DNA of 55,217 nucleotides, taken from the NCBI GenBank assembly GCA_016212695.1, contig JACREX010000227.1:1-55217 (forward strand), given 5' to 3'. The notes beneath the pieces were generated by a model. It searched no databases. It was not told the DNA's origin and saw only the letters and a program-made list of their open reading frames with translations. Source of the DNA: Bacteroidia bacterium (GTDB lineage: Bacteria; Bacteroidota; Bacteroidia; Bacteroidales; GWF2-35-48). Position numbers and translations under genes: made by a program. Below, one piece after another: positions 1 to 7,374 of this stretch (positions are counted from its first letter, which is position 1; every line of letters starts with the position of its first letter).

Positions 1-223
1 CCTTAATCTTTTGTTCTACAATATATGACATAGTAATATAAATTAATAACTATAATTTGGATACAAAATTATTTATTATCATAATTTTAACAAATAAAAT
101 TTTACATAGTTATTAACAAATTGATGTTAATTTAGGATTAAACATTAGTTATCGGTCATCCGTCGTCTGTCGTCAGTCAAAAGCAATACATTTTTTTTAA
201 CTATTGATCATTGACTGCGCCAA
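1..223. other. AT-rich gene-free left edge with a heptamer repeat tract
   Basis: No convincing coding sequence is visible. The first 150 bases are very AT-rich. Positions 153-178 hold a degenerate heptamer tract of the form GTCRTCN (GTCATCC, GTCGTCT, GTCGTCA), and 201-219 hold a related CTATTGATCATTGACTG stretch directly after the stop of the frameshifted phosphatase gene. A similar tract follows the stop of its paralogue at about 2674-2702, so the 3' flank appears to have been duplicated with the gene. Confidence 0.6.
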
Positions 224-607
224 TCATATTTTTATTCCAAGCACTGTAATATCATCGGTTTGTTCATATTTTTCAGTGTATCCGTTTTTCCAATCTTCGA
301 TTGTCTTATTTAATATTTCTTTCTGTTCCGTCATTGACAAATGACTATTGGCCAACAACATTTCTTTTAATGGTTTTTCATAAAATTTTCTTCCTTTTGG
401 TCCTCCAAACTGGTCTGCGTATCCATCGCTCATCAGATAAATCGTGTCACCTTTTTGTATTTTGATAACATGGTTTGTAAAGGGCTGCATGTTTTCGTGG
501 ATTGCTACGGGCATTTTGTCTCCTTTGATTTCTAATAGTTGGCAGTTGGCAGCGGTAGTTGGTAGTTGGTAGTTGGTAGTTGGCAGTTGGTAGTTCTGGC
601 GTTTCAC
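224..607 (-). pseudogene. Detached C-terminal end of the SpoIIE-like phosphatase (frameshifted)
   Basis: This frame encodes the last third of the phosphatase domain of the upstream gene: it has the metal-binding SDGYADQ motif and the terminal TDDITVLGIKI, nearly identical to the end of the intact paralogue at 2707-5121. It is one frame away from the upstream part (447-2600). The frame changes inside a run of GGYAGTT heptamers at 541-595. The GTG at 605-607 that opens this frame lies in the repeat-flanked join and is probably not a real start. Lengths differ by one base modulo three, so loss of one 7-bp unit would rejoin the halves. A real copy-number variant and an assembly error in the repeat are both possible. 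Confidence 0.75.
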
Positions 608-2600
608 TGCCTACTGATACTGCTTCCTGCTGCTTTTTGATTATCCACACAGGATTATTCGCCCCGGCAAACTGCATCAATGTATCTAAATTAAGCGTTA
701 TGAATGCGATGTCCATCCCGTCTTTCTGCTCGCCGGATATGCCTTTCTGCTGAAGCGATTGAATAATATGCTTGCGTAATTCGTCTAATACCTGCGAAGC
801 GGTAGTCACATCCTTGCGTGCTACGATCTCGTTTATAAATGACACGCCAAGCATGCTCATGAAAGCGCCGGGTACACCATGCCCGGTGCAGTCTGCCACG
901 GCAATCAGAAGCTGGTTGTTTCTCTTAGCCATCCAGTAAAAATCACCGCTTACGATGTCTTTGGGTTTGAAGAGGATGAAGAATTCCATTGAAGGGGAGA
1001 GCGGGTGAATAGGTGATCTGGAGAGGTCTCCCATTCCCCCAGTCTCCCTGTCGCCGGTTCTTCTTATTATATTTTCAATAAATTCAGAAGAAGGTAGCAC
1101 GGCCTTTTGAATTCTTTCCGCATAATGAATGCTGTCTGTAAGTTCTTCGTGAATCTGTTCAATATGTTCTTTTTGCTTTGTGACTAAGTCCCGCTGCGCC
1201 TCAATTTCATCACGCTGAGCGGCTATTTCGGCATTTTGCCGGTTGAGTTCCTCATTTTTTTCTTCAATTTCTTGTTTCTGCGCTGTCAATAATATATTGG
1301 TTTTCTTTTTGATGCTATAGCTTTTAAAAATTACCACAGATAAAACCATCATTAATACAAACCCGCCGATAAATGCCAACTTCTGTATCCTTTGTTGTTT
1401 TACCTCAATATCCTTTTTTGCAAGTTGTGTTTCTTTGAGTTCAATTTCTTTTTGTTTTTTCTCACTCTGGTAGCGGGCTTCCATTTCTTTTAACTGTTTG
1501 CTGCTTTCTTCATTGAATATACTATCGTTAATTAATTTATAAAGTTTATGATATGTATATGCTTCTGCGTAATTATGCAGGCTGTCGTTAATAATTGACA
1601 AATATTCGTAAGCCATTTTTTCATTGTCAAGGCTTCCGGCTTCTTTTGAAAGGGCAAGGCTTTTCTGTGCATATTCAAGGGCGGGAAGATACTTTTTTAA
1701 CATGATTTTTAAACTGGTAATGTTAAGGTAACTTATGGAAATCCCATTTTTATCACCAAGTTCTTCATCAATTTTTAAGGCTTTGAAATAATCTTCTATA
1801 GCCGCGTCATATTTTTTCTGGCTAAAATGGACGAGCCCGATATTGCTGTAATAAGCAGATATGCCCTTTTTATCGCCAATATCTTCAAAGATTTTGAAAG
1901 ATTTAAAAAAATACTCTGCCGCAGTATCATTTTCCCCTTTATAAAAATAGGCTAACCCTATATTGTTTAAGCACGAGGAGATTCCGTTTTTATCTTGCAG
2001 CTCCTTATGGATTTTTAAGGATAAAGAATAATACTCAATGGCTTTGTCGTAGCCGCCCTGGTCTGAGTGAATTGCCCCGATGCAGTTATAACAGTCGGCA
2101 ATTTCCCTGGTATCATTTATCTCTTCAAATAGTCTCAATGATTTTTGATAGTAGTCTATTGCCCTGGTATAGTTATTTTGATTCCAATAAACAATCCCGA
2201 TATTGGTATAGCTGTAAGCAATTCCTTTTTTGTCTCCTATTGCTTTTTTAATTTCCATGGATTTATTATAAAAACTTAGGGCTTCCTGATAATTTCCCTG
2301 AGCAACATAAGCTTGCCCGATATTGTTATAACAGTATGCCATGCCTTTTTTATAATCTATGGTTTGTGCAAGCCGCAGGCCTTGTTTGCCATATTGAATG
2401 GCTTTTTCAGGATCAAACGAGCAGGTTAGTGCGGAGAGAGAATTTAGAATATTGACTTTGCTTGTATCATTTTGTGTAATTTTCAAAGCATACAACAGGC
2501 TGTCGATTTCTTTATGGTTTTGTGCAATTGAGCTTATTGCAAATACAAAAAGATTTATGATAAGTACCGTGATTTTATTTTTAGTGTTTGATGCTGCCAT
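447..2600 (-). CDS. TPR sensor with truncated SpoIIE/PP2C phosphatase domain
   Basis: Predicted secreted-side TPR sensor joined through one membrane helix to a cytoplasmic SpoIIE/RsbU-type serine phosphatase. In order: a signal peptide (MAASNTKNKITVLIINLFVF), about seven 40-residue TPRs (GISxxYxNIG...YxxAIEYYxKSLKI pattern), a membrane helix near LAFIGGFVLMMVLSVVIF, a Glu/Gln-rich coiled coil, then the phosphatase core with VSGDFYW and ADCTGHGVPGAFMS. After NNPVWII the frame enters a heptamer repeat and runs into about 40 unrelated residues, so the last metal-binding aspartates (SDGYADQ, TDD) are missing; they lie in another frame at 224-607. As written the enzyme should be inactive. I prefer the ATG at 2600, which gives a clean signal peptide, over the longer ATG at 2654, whose extra codons resemble a phosphatase tail. 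Probably downstream of its paralogue at 2707-5121. Confidence 0.8.
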   Translation of the reverse strand: MAASNTKNKITVLIINLFVFAISSIAQNHKEIDSLLYALKITQNDTSKVNILNSLSALTCSFDPEKAIQYGKQGLRLAQTIDYKKGMAYCYNNIGQAYVAQGNYQEALSFYNKSMEIKKAIGDKKGIAYSYTNIGIVYWNQNNYTRAIDYYQKSLRLFEEINDTREIADCYNCIGAIHSDQGGYDKAIEYYSLSLKIHKELQDKNGISSCLNNIGLAYFYKGENDTAAEYFFKSFKIFEDIGDKKGISAYYSNIGLVHFSQKKYDAAIEDYFKALKIDEELGDKNGISISYLNITSLKIMLKKYLPALEYAQKSLALSKEAGSLDNEKMAYEYLSIINDSLHNYAEAYTYHKLYKLINDSIFNEESSKQLKEMEARYQSEKKQKEIELKETQLAKKDIEVKQQRIQKLAFIGGFVLMMVLSVVIFKSYSIKKKTNILLTAQKQEIEEKNEELNRQNAEIAAQRDEIEAQRDLVTKQKEHIEQIHEELTDSIHYAERIQKAVLPSSEFIENIIRRTGDRETGGMGDLSRSPIHPLSPSMEFFILFKPKDIVSGDFYWMAKRNNQLLIAVADCTGHGVPGAFMSMLGVSFINEIVARKDVTTASQVLDELRKHIIQSLQQKGISGEQKDGMDIAFITLNLDTLMQFAGANNPVWIIKKQQEAVSVGSETPELPTANYQLPTTNYRCQLPTIRNQRRQNARSNPRKHAALYKPCYQNTKR
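541..595. repeat. Heptanucleotide repeat (GGYAGTT) inside the phosphatase gene
   Basis: Six contiguous GGTAGTT/GGCAGTT units run from 554 to 595, preceded by one more GGCAGTT and a 6-bp degenerate unit. Reading the minus strand this encodes a Pro-Thr-Asn-Tyr-Gln-Leu pattern that changes frame with each unit because 7 is not a multiple of 3. The intact paralogue has a different insert at the equivalent place. Confidence 0.9.
993..1060. repeat. Degenerate repeat tract in phosphatase linker (in frame)
   Basis: A G-rich/C-rich tract whose minus strand reads as loose heptamers (CGACAGG, GAGACTG, GGGGAAT, GGGAGAC) and includes a GGAGAGGTCTCC-like inverted core. It encodes the low-complexity linker RRTGDRETGGMGDLSRSP between the coiled coil (ending QKAVLPS) and the phosphatase core (FILFKPKDIVSG). 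The paralogue has an unrelated insert at the same place. Confidence 0.55.
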
Positions 2601-2615
2601 TAATAGTAAATAAAT

Positions 2616-2654
2616 CCAGATTTTAATTCCTATTATCATTATGTCATCAGTCAT
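2616..2654 (-). pseudogene. Possible relic of a third phosphatase C-terminus
   Basis: The minus strand just upstream of the frameshifted gene reads MTDDIMIIGIKIW, matching the paralogues' last residues TDDITVLGIKI and TDDVTVFGIKI, with the expected TGA stop changed to TGG. About two thirds of 36 bases match either paralogue tail by eye. It lies next to a heptamer tract (GTCATCA, GTCATTT, GTCATTT), which may by chance contribute the first residues. It is best explained as the scar of a tandem duplication or deletion. Confidence 0.4.
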
Positions 2655-2702
2655 TTGTCATTTGCACTATCTTTTTCGTATGACGATTGACCATTGACCG
2701 CT
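2643..2702. repeat. Heptamer tract between the two phosphatase paralogues
   Basis: GTCATCA, GTCATTT, GTCATTT at 2643-2663 and TGACGAT, TGACCAT, TGACCGC at about 2680-2700. The 2680-2700 part resembles the tract after the stop of the downstream paralogue near 201-219. Confidence 0.7.
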
Positions 2703-2706
2703 CTGA

Positions 2707-5121
2707 TCAAATTTTTATCCCAAACACCGTTACATCATCAGTTTGTTCATATTTTTCTCCGTAATTGTTCTTCCAGTCTTCAATGGTATTGCCAAGAATT
2801 TCTTTTTGTTTTTCCATTGATAAATGACTATTGACCAATAATATTTCTTTCAATTGTTTTTCATAAAATTTTCTTCCTTTTGGTCCTCCAAACTGGTCTG
2901 CGTAACCATCGCTCATCAGGTATATCGTGTCGCCTTTTTGTATTTTGATAACATGATTAGTAAAGGGCTGCATGTTTTCGTGGATTGCTACGGGCATTTT
3001 GTCGGGGCGAATCTCACGTACTGTAGAGACGGGGGAATCCCCCGTCTCTACAATATACACAGGATTATTCGCCCCGGCAAACTGCAGTTCTAACGTATCA
3101 GTATTTAATGCCACAAAAGCGATATCCATCCCGTCTTTCTGCTCGCCGGAAATCCCTTTTTGCTGAAGCGATTGAATAATATGCTTGCGTAATTCGTCTA
3201 ATACCTGCGAAGCGGTAGTCACATCCCTGCGTGCCACGATTTCGTTTAATAATGACACGCCAAGCATGCTCATGAAAGCGCCGGGTACACCATGCCCGGT
3301 GCAGTCTGCCACGGCAATCAGAAGCTGGTTGTTTCTCTTAGCCATCCAGTAAAAATCACCGCTTACGATGTCTTTGGGTTTGAACAGAACAAAAATTTCA
3401 AGTTCCAAACCTGTAGTGAGCATAGCCGAACTATTCCAAGTTTCAAATTTCAAGGGGTCTTGGGGCTTGGAATTTGAGTCTTGAGACTTGGGGCTTAGAA
3501 TTTCATTAAGATTGGGCAGAACGGCCTTTTGAATTCTTTCCGCATAATGAATGCTGTCTGTAAGTTCTTCGTGAATCTGTTCAATATGTTCTTTTTGCTT
3601 TGTGACTAAGTCCCGCTGCGCTTCGATTTCATCCCGTTGCGTCCGGATCTCTTCGTTTTGCTGATTCAATTCCTCGTTCTTTTCTTCGATTACATGTTTT
3701 TGCGTTTTGATTTTCCGGTAGCTGAACAATATGACGGAAGCTAATATGAGCATCAGGGCAAAACCGCAGAGAAAACCGTATTTCTGCAATGTTTGCCTTT
3801 TTATTTCTTCGTTCTTGAGTTTTTTGTCCTTTTCTAAAATCTCTATTTCTTTTTGCTTTTTTTCGTTTTGATACACCGCTTCCATTTTGGCAAGTTGCTT
3901 GTGCTTTTCGGCATTGAAAATCGAATCGCTTAATTGTTTTGACAATTCAAAATTTTCTAATGCTTTTTTATAATTTTCCATACCTTTATACGCTGCATAT
4001 AAATGCATGTAAGCAATTCTTTCATCGTCAAGCGATCCTATTTCTATCGCTATTTTCAGTCCTTTTTCAGCATATTCAATAGCTGCAGGGTAATTCTTAA
4101 GTTTGTTGTGAGTTGCTGATATATTTCCAAATACAGCAGATACCTCTGCCCGTGCGTTTAGTTCTTTATATATTTTTAATGATTTTTGATAGTATTCTAT
4201 TGCTTTTGCGCAGTTATTCAGAAGATCATATGCGATCCCGATATTATTGTAACAGCCGGACATACCGTTTTTATCACCGAGTTGTTCATATAATTTAAGA
4301 GAGCGTTGAAAATATTCTATGGCCGTTGAATAATTGCCCTGGTCATCATGCACCATCCCAATATTATTGTAACACAGGGCAATCCCGCTTTTGTTCAAGG
4401 TCTCTTCATATATTCTTAAAGCCATCTGATAATACTCTATCGCTTTTGTGAAACTGCCCTGGTTATAATAAACAAAACCGATATTAATATAACAGGCAGA
4501 AGCCGCTTTTTTATCTCCCAGCTCCTCTTTGATTTTTAAGGATTTTTGATAATATTCGATCGCCTTTGGATAATCGCCCCGGTTAAAATAAATAATACCG
4601 ATATTATTATAGCAGGCGGAAACACCTTTTTTATCACCCAACTCTTTACGGATTTTTAAAGATGCCAGAAAGTATTCAGTAGCTTTTGAGTAATCGCCCT
4701 GGATGGCATATACATTTCCTATATTGCCGTAACATCCGGATATGCCTGTTTTATCTCCCAGTTCTTCTTTGATTTTTAATGCATTCTGATAGTATTCGTT
4801 TGCTTTGGGGTAATTGCCTTGCGCCCGGAGCACTTCACCCAAATTAGAGAAACAAGTGGCGATACCGTTTTTAAAAGAGATTTTTTTTGCAAGGGATAAT
4901 CCCTGTTCGCCATATTTCATGGCATTTTCAGGATCGCTGTCTTTTAATTCCTGGCATAAATCCGTAAGTGTATGTACCCTGCATGTATCACTTTGAGTAT
5001 TTTTCAAAACGATTAAAAGGCTGTCTGTTTTCTTCCGGTCTTGTGAAAACAGCGTCCAATTTAAGGTTATCAGAAAACAAATCAAAAAGGATATTCTTAG
5101 GCTGTAATATTGTAGAAGCAT
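2707..5121 (-). CDS. TPR / coiled-coil / SpoIIE-type PP2C phosphatase, intact
   Basis: Intact 804-residue paralogue of the frameshifted gene downstream. Residues 1-26 are a signal peptide; about 60-390 hold eight 40-residue TPRs of kinesin-light-chain style (YNNIGxxYxxxGxYxKAIEYYQKSLKI); about 446-468 are a membrane helix (FLCGFALMLILASVILFSY); a Glu/Gln coiled coil runs to about 535; the SpoIIE/RsbU phosphatase spans about 575-804 with SGDFYW, ADCTGHGVPGAFMSM, SDGYADQ and a terminal TDDVTVFGIKI carrying the metal-binding aspartates. Such proteins usually dephosphorylate anti-sigma-factor antagonists; the partner here is not visible. Two repeat insertions lie in frame within it: a hairpin-forming heptamer tract in the linker (3397-3503) and a perfect palindrome in a loop of the phosphatase domain (3022-3052). 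Likely transcribed leftwards together with the frameshifted copy. Confidence 0.88.
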   Translation of the reverse strand: MLLQYYSLRISFLICFLITLNWTLFSQDRKKTDSLLIVLKNTQSDTCRVHTLTDLCQELKDSDPENAMKYGEQGLSLAKKISFKNGIATCFSNLGEVLRAQGNYPKANEYYQNALKIKEELGDKTGISGCYGNIGNVYAIQGDYSKATEYFLASLKIRKELGDKKGVSACYNNIGIIYFNRGDYPKAIEYYQKSLKIKEELGDKKAASACYINIGFVYYNQGSFTKAIEYYQMALRIYEETLNKSGIALCYNNIGMVHDDQGNYSTAIEYFQRSLKLYEQLGDKNGMSGCYNNIGIAYDLLNNCAKAIEYYQKSLKIYKELNARAEVSAVFGNISATHNKLKNYPAAIEYAEKGLKIAIEIGSLDDERIAYMHLYAAYKGMENYKKALENFELSKQLSDSIFNAEKHKQLAKMEAVYQNEKKQKEIEILEKDKKLKNEEIKRQTLQKYGFLCGFALMLILASVILFSYRKIKTQKHVIEEKNEELNQQNEEIRTQRDEIEAQRDLVTKQKEHIEQIHEELTDSIHYAERIQKAVLPNLNEILSPKSQDSNSKPQDPLKFETWNSSAMLTTGLELEIFVLFKPKDIVSGDFYWMAKRNNQLLIAVADCTGHGVPGAFMSMLGVSLLNEIVARRDVTTASQVLDELRKHIIQSLQQKGISGEQKDGMDIAFVALNTDTLELQFAGANNPVYIVETGDSPVSTVREIRPDKMPVAIHENMQPFTNHVIKIQKGDTIYLMSDGYADQFGGPKGRKFYEKQLKEILLVNSHLSMEKQKEILGNTIEDWKNNYGEKYEQTDDVTVFGIKI
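3022..3052. repeat. Perfect palindrome (14-bp arms) inside the phosphatase coding region
   Basis: Arms TGTAGAGACGGGGG (3022-3035) and CCCCCGTCTCTACA (3039-3052) with a 3-base AAT loop. It encodes part of VETGDSPVSTVREIRPDK, between NNPVYIV and MPVAIHENM, exactly where the paralogue carries the GGYAGTT array. Palindromes starting GTAGAGACG are known as highly iterated elements in some bacteria, notably filamentous cyanobacteria. Confidence 0.9.
3397..3503. repeat. Hairpin-forming heptamer tract in phosphatase linker (in frame)
   Basis: Plus strand shows successive 7-mers GGGTCTT, GGGGCTT, GGAATTT, GAGTCTT, GAGACTT, GGGGCTT, AGAATTT (about 3454-3502), preceded by an imperfect inverted arm (CAAGTTTCAAATTTCAAG against CTTGGAATTTGAGTCTTG). 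It encodes the Ser/Pro/Lys-rich linker before VLFKPKDIVSG. The same family recurs at 48979-49073. Confidence 0.75.
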
Positions 5122-5202
5122 GACTTAATATGTTTTTCGATTAACTACTCGTCGCATTCATGAGAGAGTTCATAAATTCGATACTTGTATTTTATTTTTC
5201 TT

Positions 5203-5210
5203 CAAATGTA
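5203..5210 (-). promoter_or_regulatory. Possible -7 element upstream of the phosphatase sensor genes
   Basis: The minus strand reads TACATTTG, fitting the Bacteroidota -7 consensus TAnnTTTG, 82 bases upstream of the ATG at 5121. No clear -33 TTTG is visible, so support is weak. Confidence 0.3.
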
Positions 5211-5252
5211 AAATTAAAAATTTTGTTTAATTTTACACTACGAATTTAATCT

Positions 5253-5687
5253 ATGAAAAAGTTACTGTTTTTTATTTACATAGCAATGGGTTTCGGATCT
5301 TACCTGATGGCGCAGACAACCGGCGCTGATACAACCGTAAAAAAGAATCCGGCAGAAAGCAGGGTTAAGTATGTATCCGGAAGACCCGGGGATCAGCTTA
5401 TCAAAGCATCCAACCATTTTTATCTGGGAGTGGGCCTGATGCTCGGAGGAACTGTTGCCAGCGTAATAGGAGCCGGGGTCGTGCAAAATAATCCCAAAGA
5501 CGGTGTTGGCAGCTCCCTGATTGTCTGTGGGGCATTTGCAGCAATAGCGGGAATGGTTTATTCTGTTGAATGGGTCCGGTATATCAAAAAAGCGGGAATA
5601 CTTATGAATCTCCAGGATGTTAAGAAGACTACAACCCTGTATATAACTCCTGTGCCCGGAGGTATCAGCTTAGTGTATAAGTTTTAA
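5253..5687 (+). CDS. Small secreted/membrane protein of unknown function
   Basis: 144 residues with a signal peptide (MKKLLFFIYIAMGFGSYLMAQ) followed by two hydrophobic segments, about residues 55-76 (YLGVGLMLGGTVASVIGAG) and 88-108 (SLIVCGAFAAIAGMVYSVEW), and a short C-terminal part that looks like beta strands. I do not recognise a named family; small two-helix envelope proteins of this type are common in Bacteroidota. It is divergent from the phosphatase gene and its stop TAA shares a TTAA tetramer with the stop of the convergent GlmU-like gene. Confidence 0.7.
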   Translation: MKKLLFFIYIAMGFGSYLMAQTTGADTTVKKNPAESRVKYVSGRPGDQLIKASNHFYLGVGLMLGGTVASVIGAGVVQNNPKDGVGSSLIVCGAFAAIAGMVYSVEWVRYIKKAGILMNLQDVKKTTTLYITPVPGGISLVYKF

Positions 5688-6880
5688 TCTTTTTTATACT
5701 TTCCGGTTATTTCATAAATGTGCCGGAAAATCCTTTTTTCAGTTTCGTTGAATATCATGCCCCTGCGCTCATAAACGCGTTCGGCGGTTTCAATAGCTTT
5801 ACTTATTTTATAATCTGTCATACCCTGGGCTCCTCCCCATGAAAATGAGGGTATGAAGTTTCTGGGAAATCCTGCGCCGAAAATATTAGCGCTCACGCCT
5901 ACTACCGTGCCTGTATTGAACATAGTGTTTATGCCGCATTTGGAATGGTCGCCCATGATCAGTCCGCAAAATTGGAGGCCGGAATCAACAAAGCACTCTT
6001 TTGCATAGCTCCAGAGTTTCACTTTATCATAGTTGTTTTTCAGGTTCGAATTGTTGCTGTCTGCGCCGATATTACACCATTCGCCAATCACTGAATTTCC
6101 TAAGAATCCATCATGGGCTTTGTTGGAAAATCCGAAGATAACAGAATTATTTACCTCGCCTCCGGCTTTTGAAAAAGGCCCGATGGTGGTGGGTCCGTAA
6201 ATTTTTGCCCCCAGTTTCAAAACAGAATGTTCCCCGATGGCAAAAGGCCCTCTTATGATTGATCCTTCCATTATCTCGGCATCTTTCCCGATATATATCG
6301 GCCCGGAATAGGAATTTAAAATGGCACATTCTACGGTCGCCCCTTTTTCGATAAAAATATTTTTTCCGAGAACCCGGTTGGTCTTGCTGATCTTTGCAGA
6401 TTGCCTGCCTTTGGTTATTACTTTGAAATCTTCGATCAGTGCGTCTCCGTTCTTTGTAAAGATATCCCAGGAATGTTCGATCCGTAAAAAATAACAGTTT
6501 GTTTTTTTGATTTTGTAACCGGAGAATTCGGAACAGTTAAAATTTAACAGTTCTTTTTCTGTAAGCCTTATGGCAACCGGAATATCGTTGTTCATAAGAA
6601 CTTCGTTGAATTTAAGGGAGCATATCTGTTTTATCAGGCCGGAATTTGGAAGAACAGAGCCATTGATAAGGATATTGTCCTTGGCTTTTTTCAGGGGAAA
6701 TTTTTTACTGAGATACGGTTCGGTGATATAGGAACATTTGCTTTTCAACATCAGATCCCATTTTTCACGTATGGTCAGTATGCCTGTCCGGATTTCAGCG
6801 ACAGGGCGTGTAAATGTCAATGGAAGGAGATTAATCCTGCATTTGTCATCAAACAAAATATAGTTATTCGCTATGCTCAT
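5684..6880 (-). CDS. GlmU-like sugar nucleotidyltransferase / acetyltransferase (Bacteroidota type)
   Basis: 398 residues. The start (FDDKCRINLLPLTFTRPVAE followed by IRTGILTIREKW) is characteristic of the alternative GlmU-like family of Bacteroidota: a degenerate N-terminal nucleotidyltransferase part followed, from about residue 165, by hexapeptide repeats of a left-handed beta-helix (IFIEKGATVECAI, GPIYIGKDAEIMEGSIIRGP, GPTTIGPFSKAGGEV). Such proteins are annotated as UDP-N-acetylglucosamine diphosphorylase / glucosamine-1-phosphate acetyltransferase, supplying cell-wall and LPS precursors; the exact substrate cannot be read from the sequence. It lies 50 bases downstream of the DUF4296 lipoprotein on the same strand, with a small GGTATA repeat tract in the gap. 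Confidence 0.8.
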   Translation of the reverse strand: MSIANNYILFDDKCRINLLPLTFTRPVAEIRTGILTIREKWDLMLKSKCSYITEPYLSKKFPLKKAKDNILINGSVLPNSGLIKQICSLKFNEVLMNNDIPVAIRLTEKELLNFNCSEFSGYKIKKTNCYFLRIEHSWDIFTKNGDALIEDFKVITKGRQSAKISKTNRVLGKNIFIEKGATVECAILNSYSGPIYIGKDAEIMEGSIIRGPFAIGEHSVLKLGAKIYGPTTIGPFSKAGGEVNNSVIFGFSNKAHDGFLGNSVIGEWCNIGADSNNSNLKNNYDKVKLWSYAKECFVDSGLQFCGLIMGDHSKCGINTMFNTGTVVGVSANIFGAGFPRNFIPSFSWGGAQGMTDYKISKAIETAERVYERRGMIFNETEKRIFRHIYEITGKYKKD

Positions 6881-6897
6881 GTTAATAGTTAATTTAA

Positions 6898-6933
6898 GGT
6901 ATAAGGGTATAGGTTATAAAGGTATAGGTACTA
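6898..6933. repeat. GGTATA-type short repeat tract
   Basis: AGGTATAA, GGGTATA, GGTTATAA, AGGTATA units in the gap between the GlmU-like and DUF4296 genes; the same words recur at 22441-22476. Confidence 0.65.
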
Positions 6934-7335
6934 TTTATTTTTATAATTGCTTTTTATTAACTCGGCTTTCATTTCGCTTAGTTTTGCAAGAACATGATCG
7001 TAGATGGTATCGAGTTTTGCCGGGTTAGAAGAATAATATCGTATGGTTTCATTAAATTTCTCCCTTGTTACGCTATGGTTTTCGAGAACCTTATTATAAT
7101 AATTTTTGGGTTCATATACAAGGGTGTTGCTGGCTCCAAAGTTCAGAAAGGCATCAGCCTGGTGCAGGTCAACAAGAATCAATACTAATTTATCTTCAGG
7201 GATTATGGTATCGGGGACTTTTTCCTGTTTTTGGTTATTGCATGATATTATAAAAGCGGATGTGAAAAAAAAAATAAAAAAGATATTTGCAAAATGTATC
7301 GGAGCGCGCGATGAGTAAGTTTTTGATATATCCAT
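6931..7335 (-). CDS. DUF4296-type lipoprotein
   Basis: 134 residues. A hydrophobic signal (about residues 15-30) ends in a lipobox-like IISC, so it is probably a lipoprotein. The body, with EDKLVLILVDLHQADAFL and NKVLENHSVTREKFNETIRYY, fits the DUF4296 family, small alpha-helical lipoproteins found across Bacteroidota. Function is unknown. It lies 39 bases downstream of PorP/SprF on the same strand and could be co-transcribed with it. Confidence 0.75.
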   Translation of the reverse strand: MDISKTYSSRAPIHFANIFFIFFFTSAFIISCNNQKQEKVPDTIIPEDKLVLILVDLHQADAFLNFGASNTLVYEPKNYYNKVLENHSVTREKFNETIRYYSSNPAKLDTIYDHVLAKLSEMKAELIKSNYKNK

Positions 7336-7374
7336 AACACGGAGAATCTCTTGCTGTACGGAACTGCTATTACA

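Noticed and set aside
2707..5000. 120-bp periodicity on the minus strand as a DNA repeat array
   Set aside because: It is the 40-residue TPR period of the coding sequence, with divergent codons.
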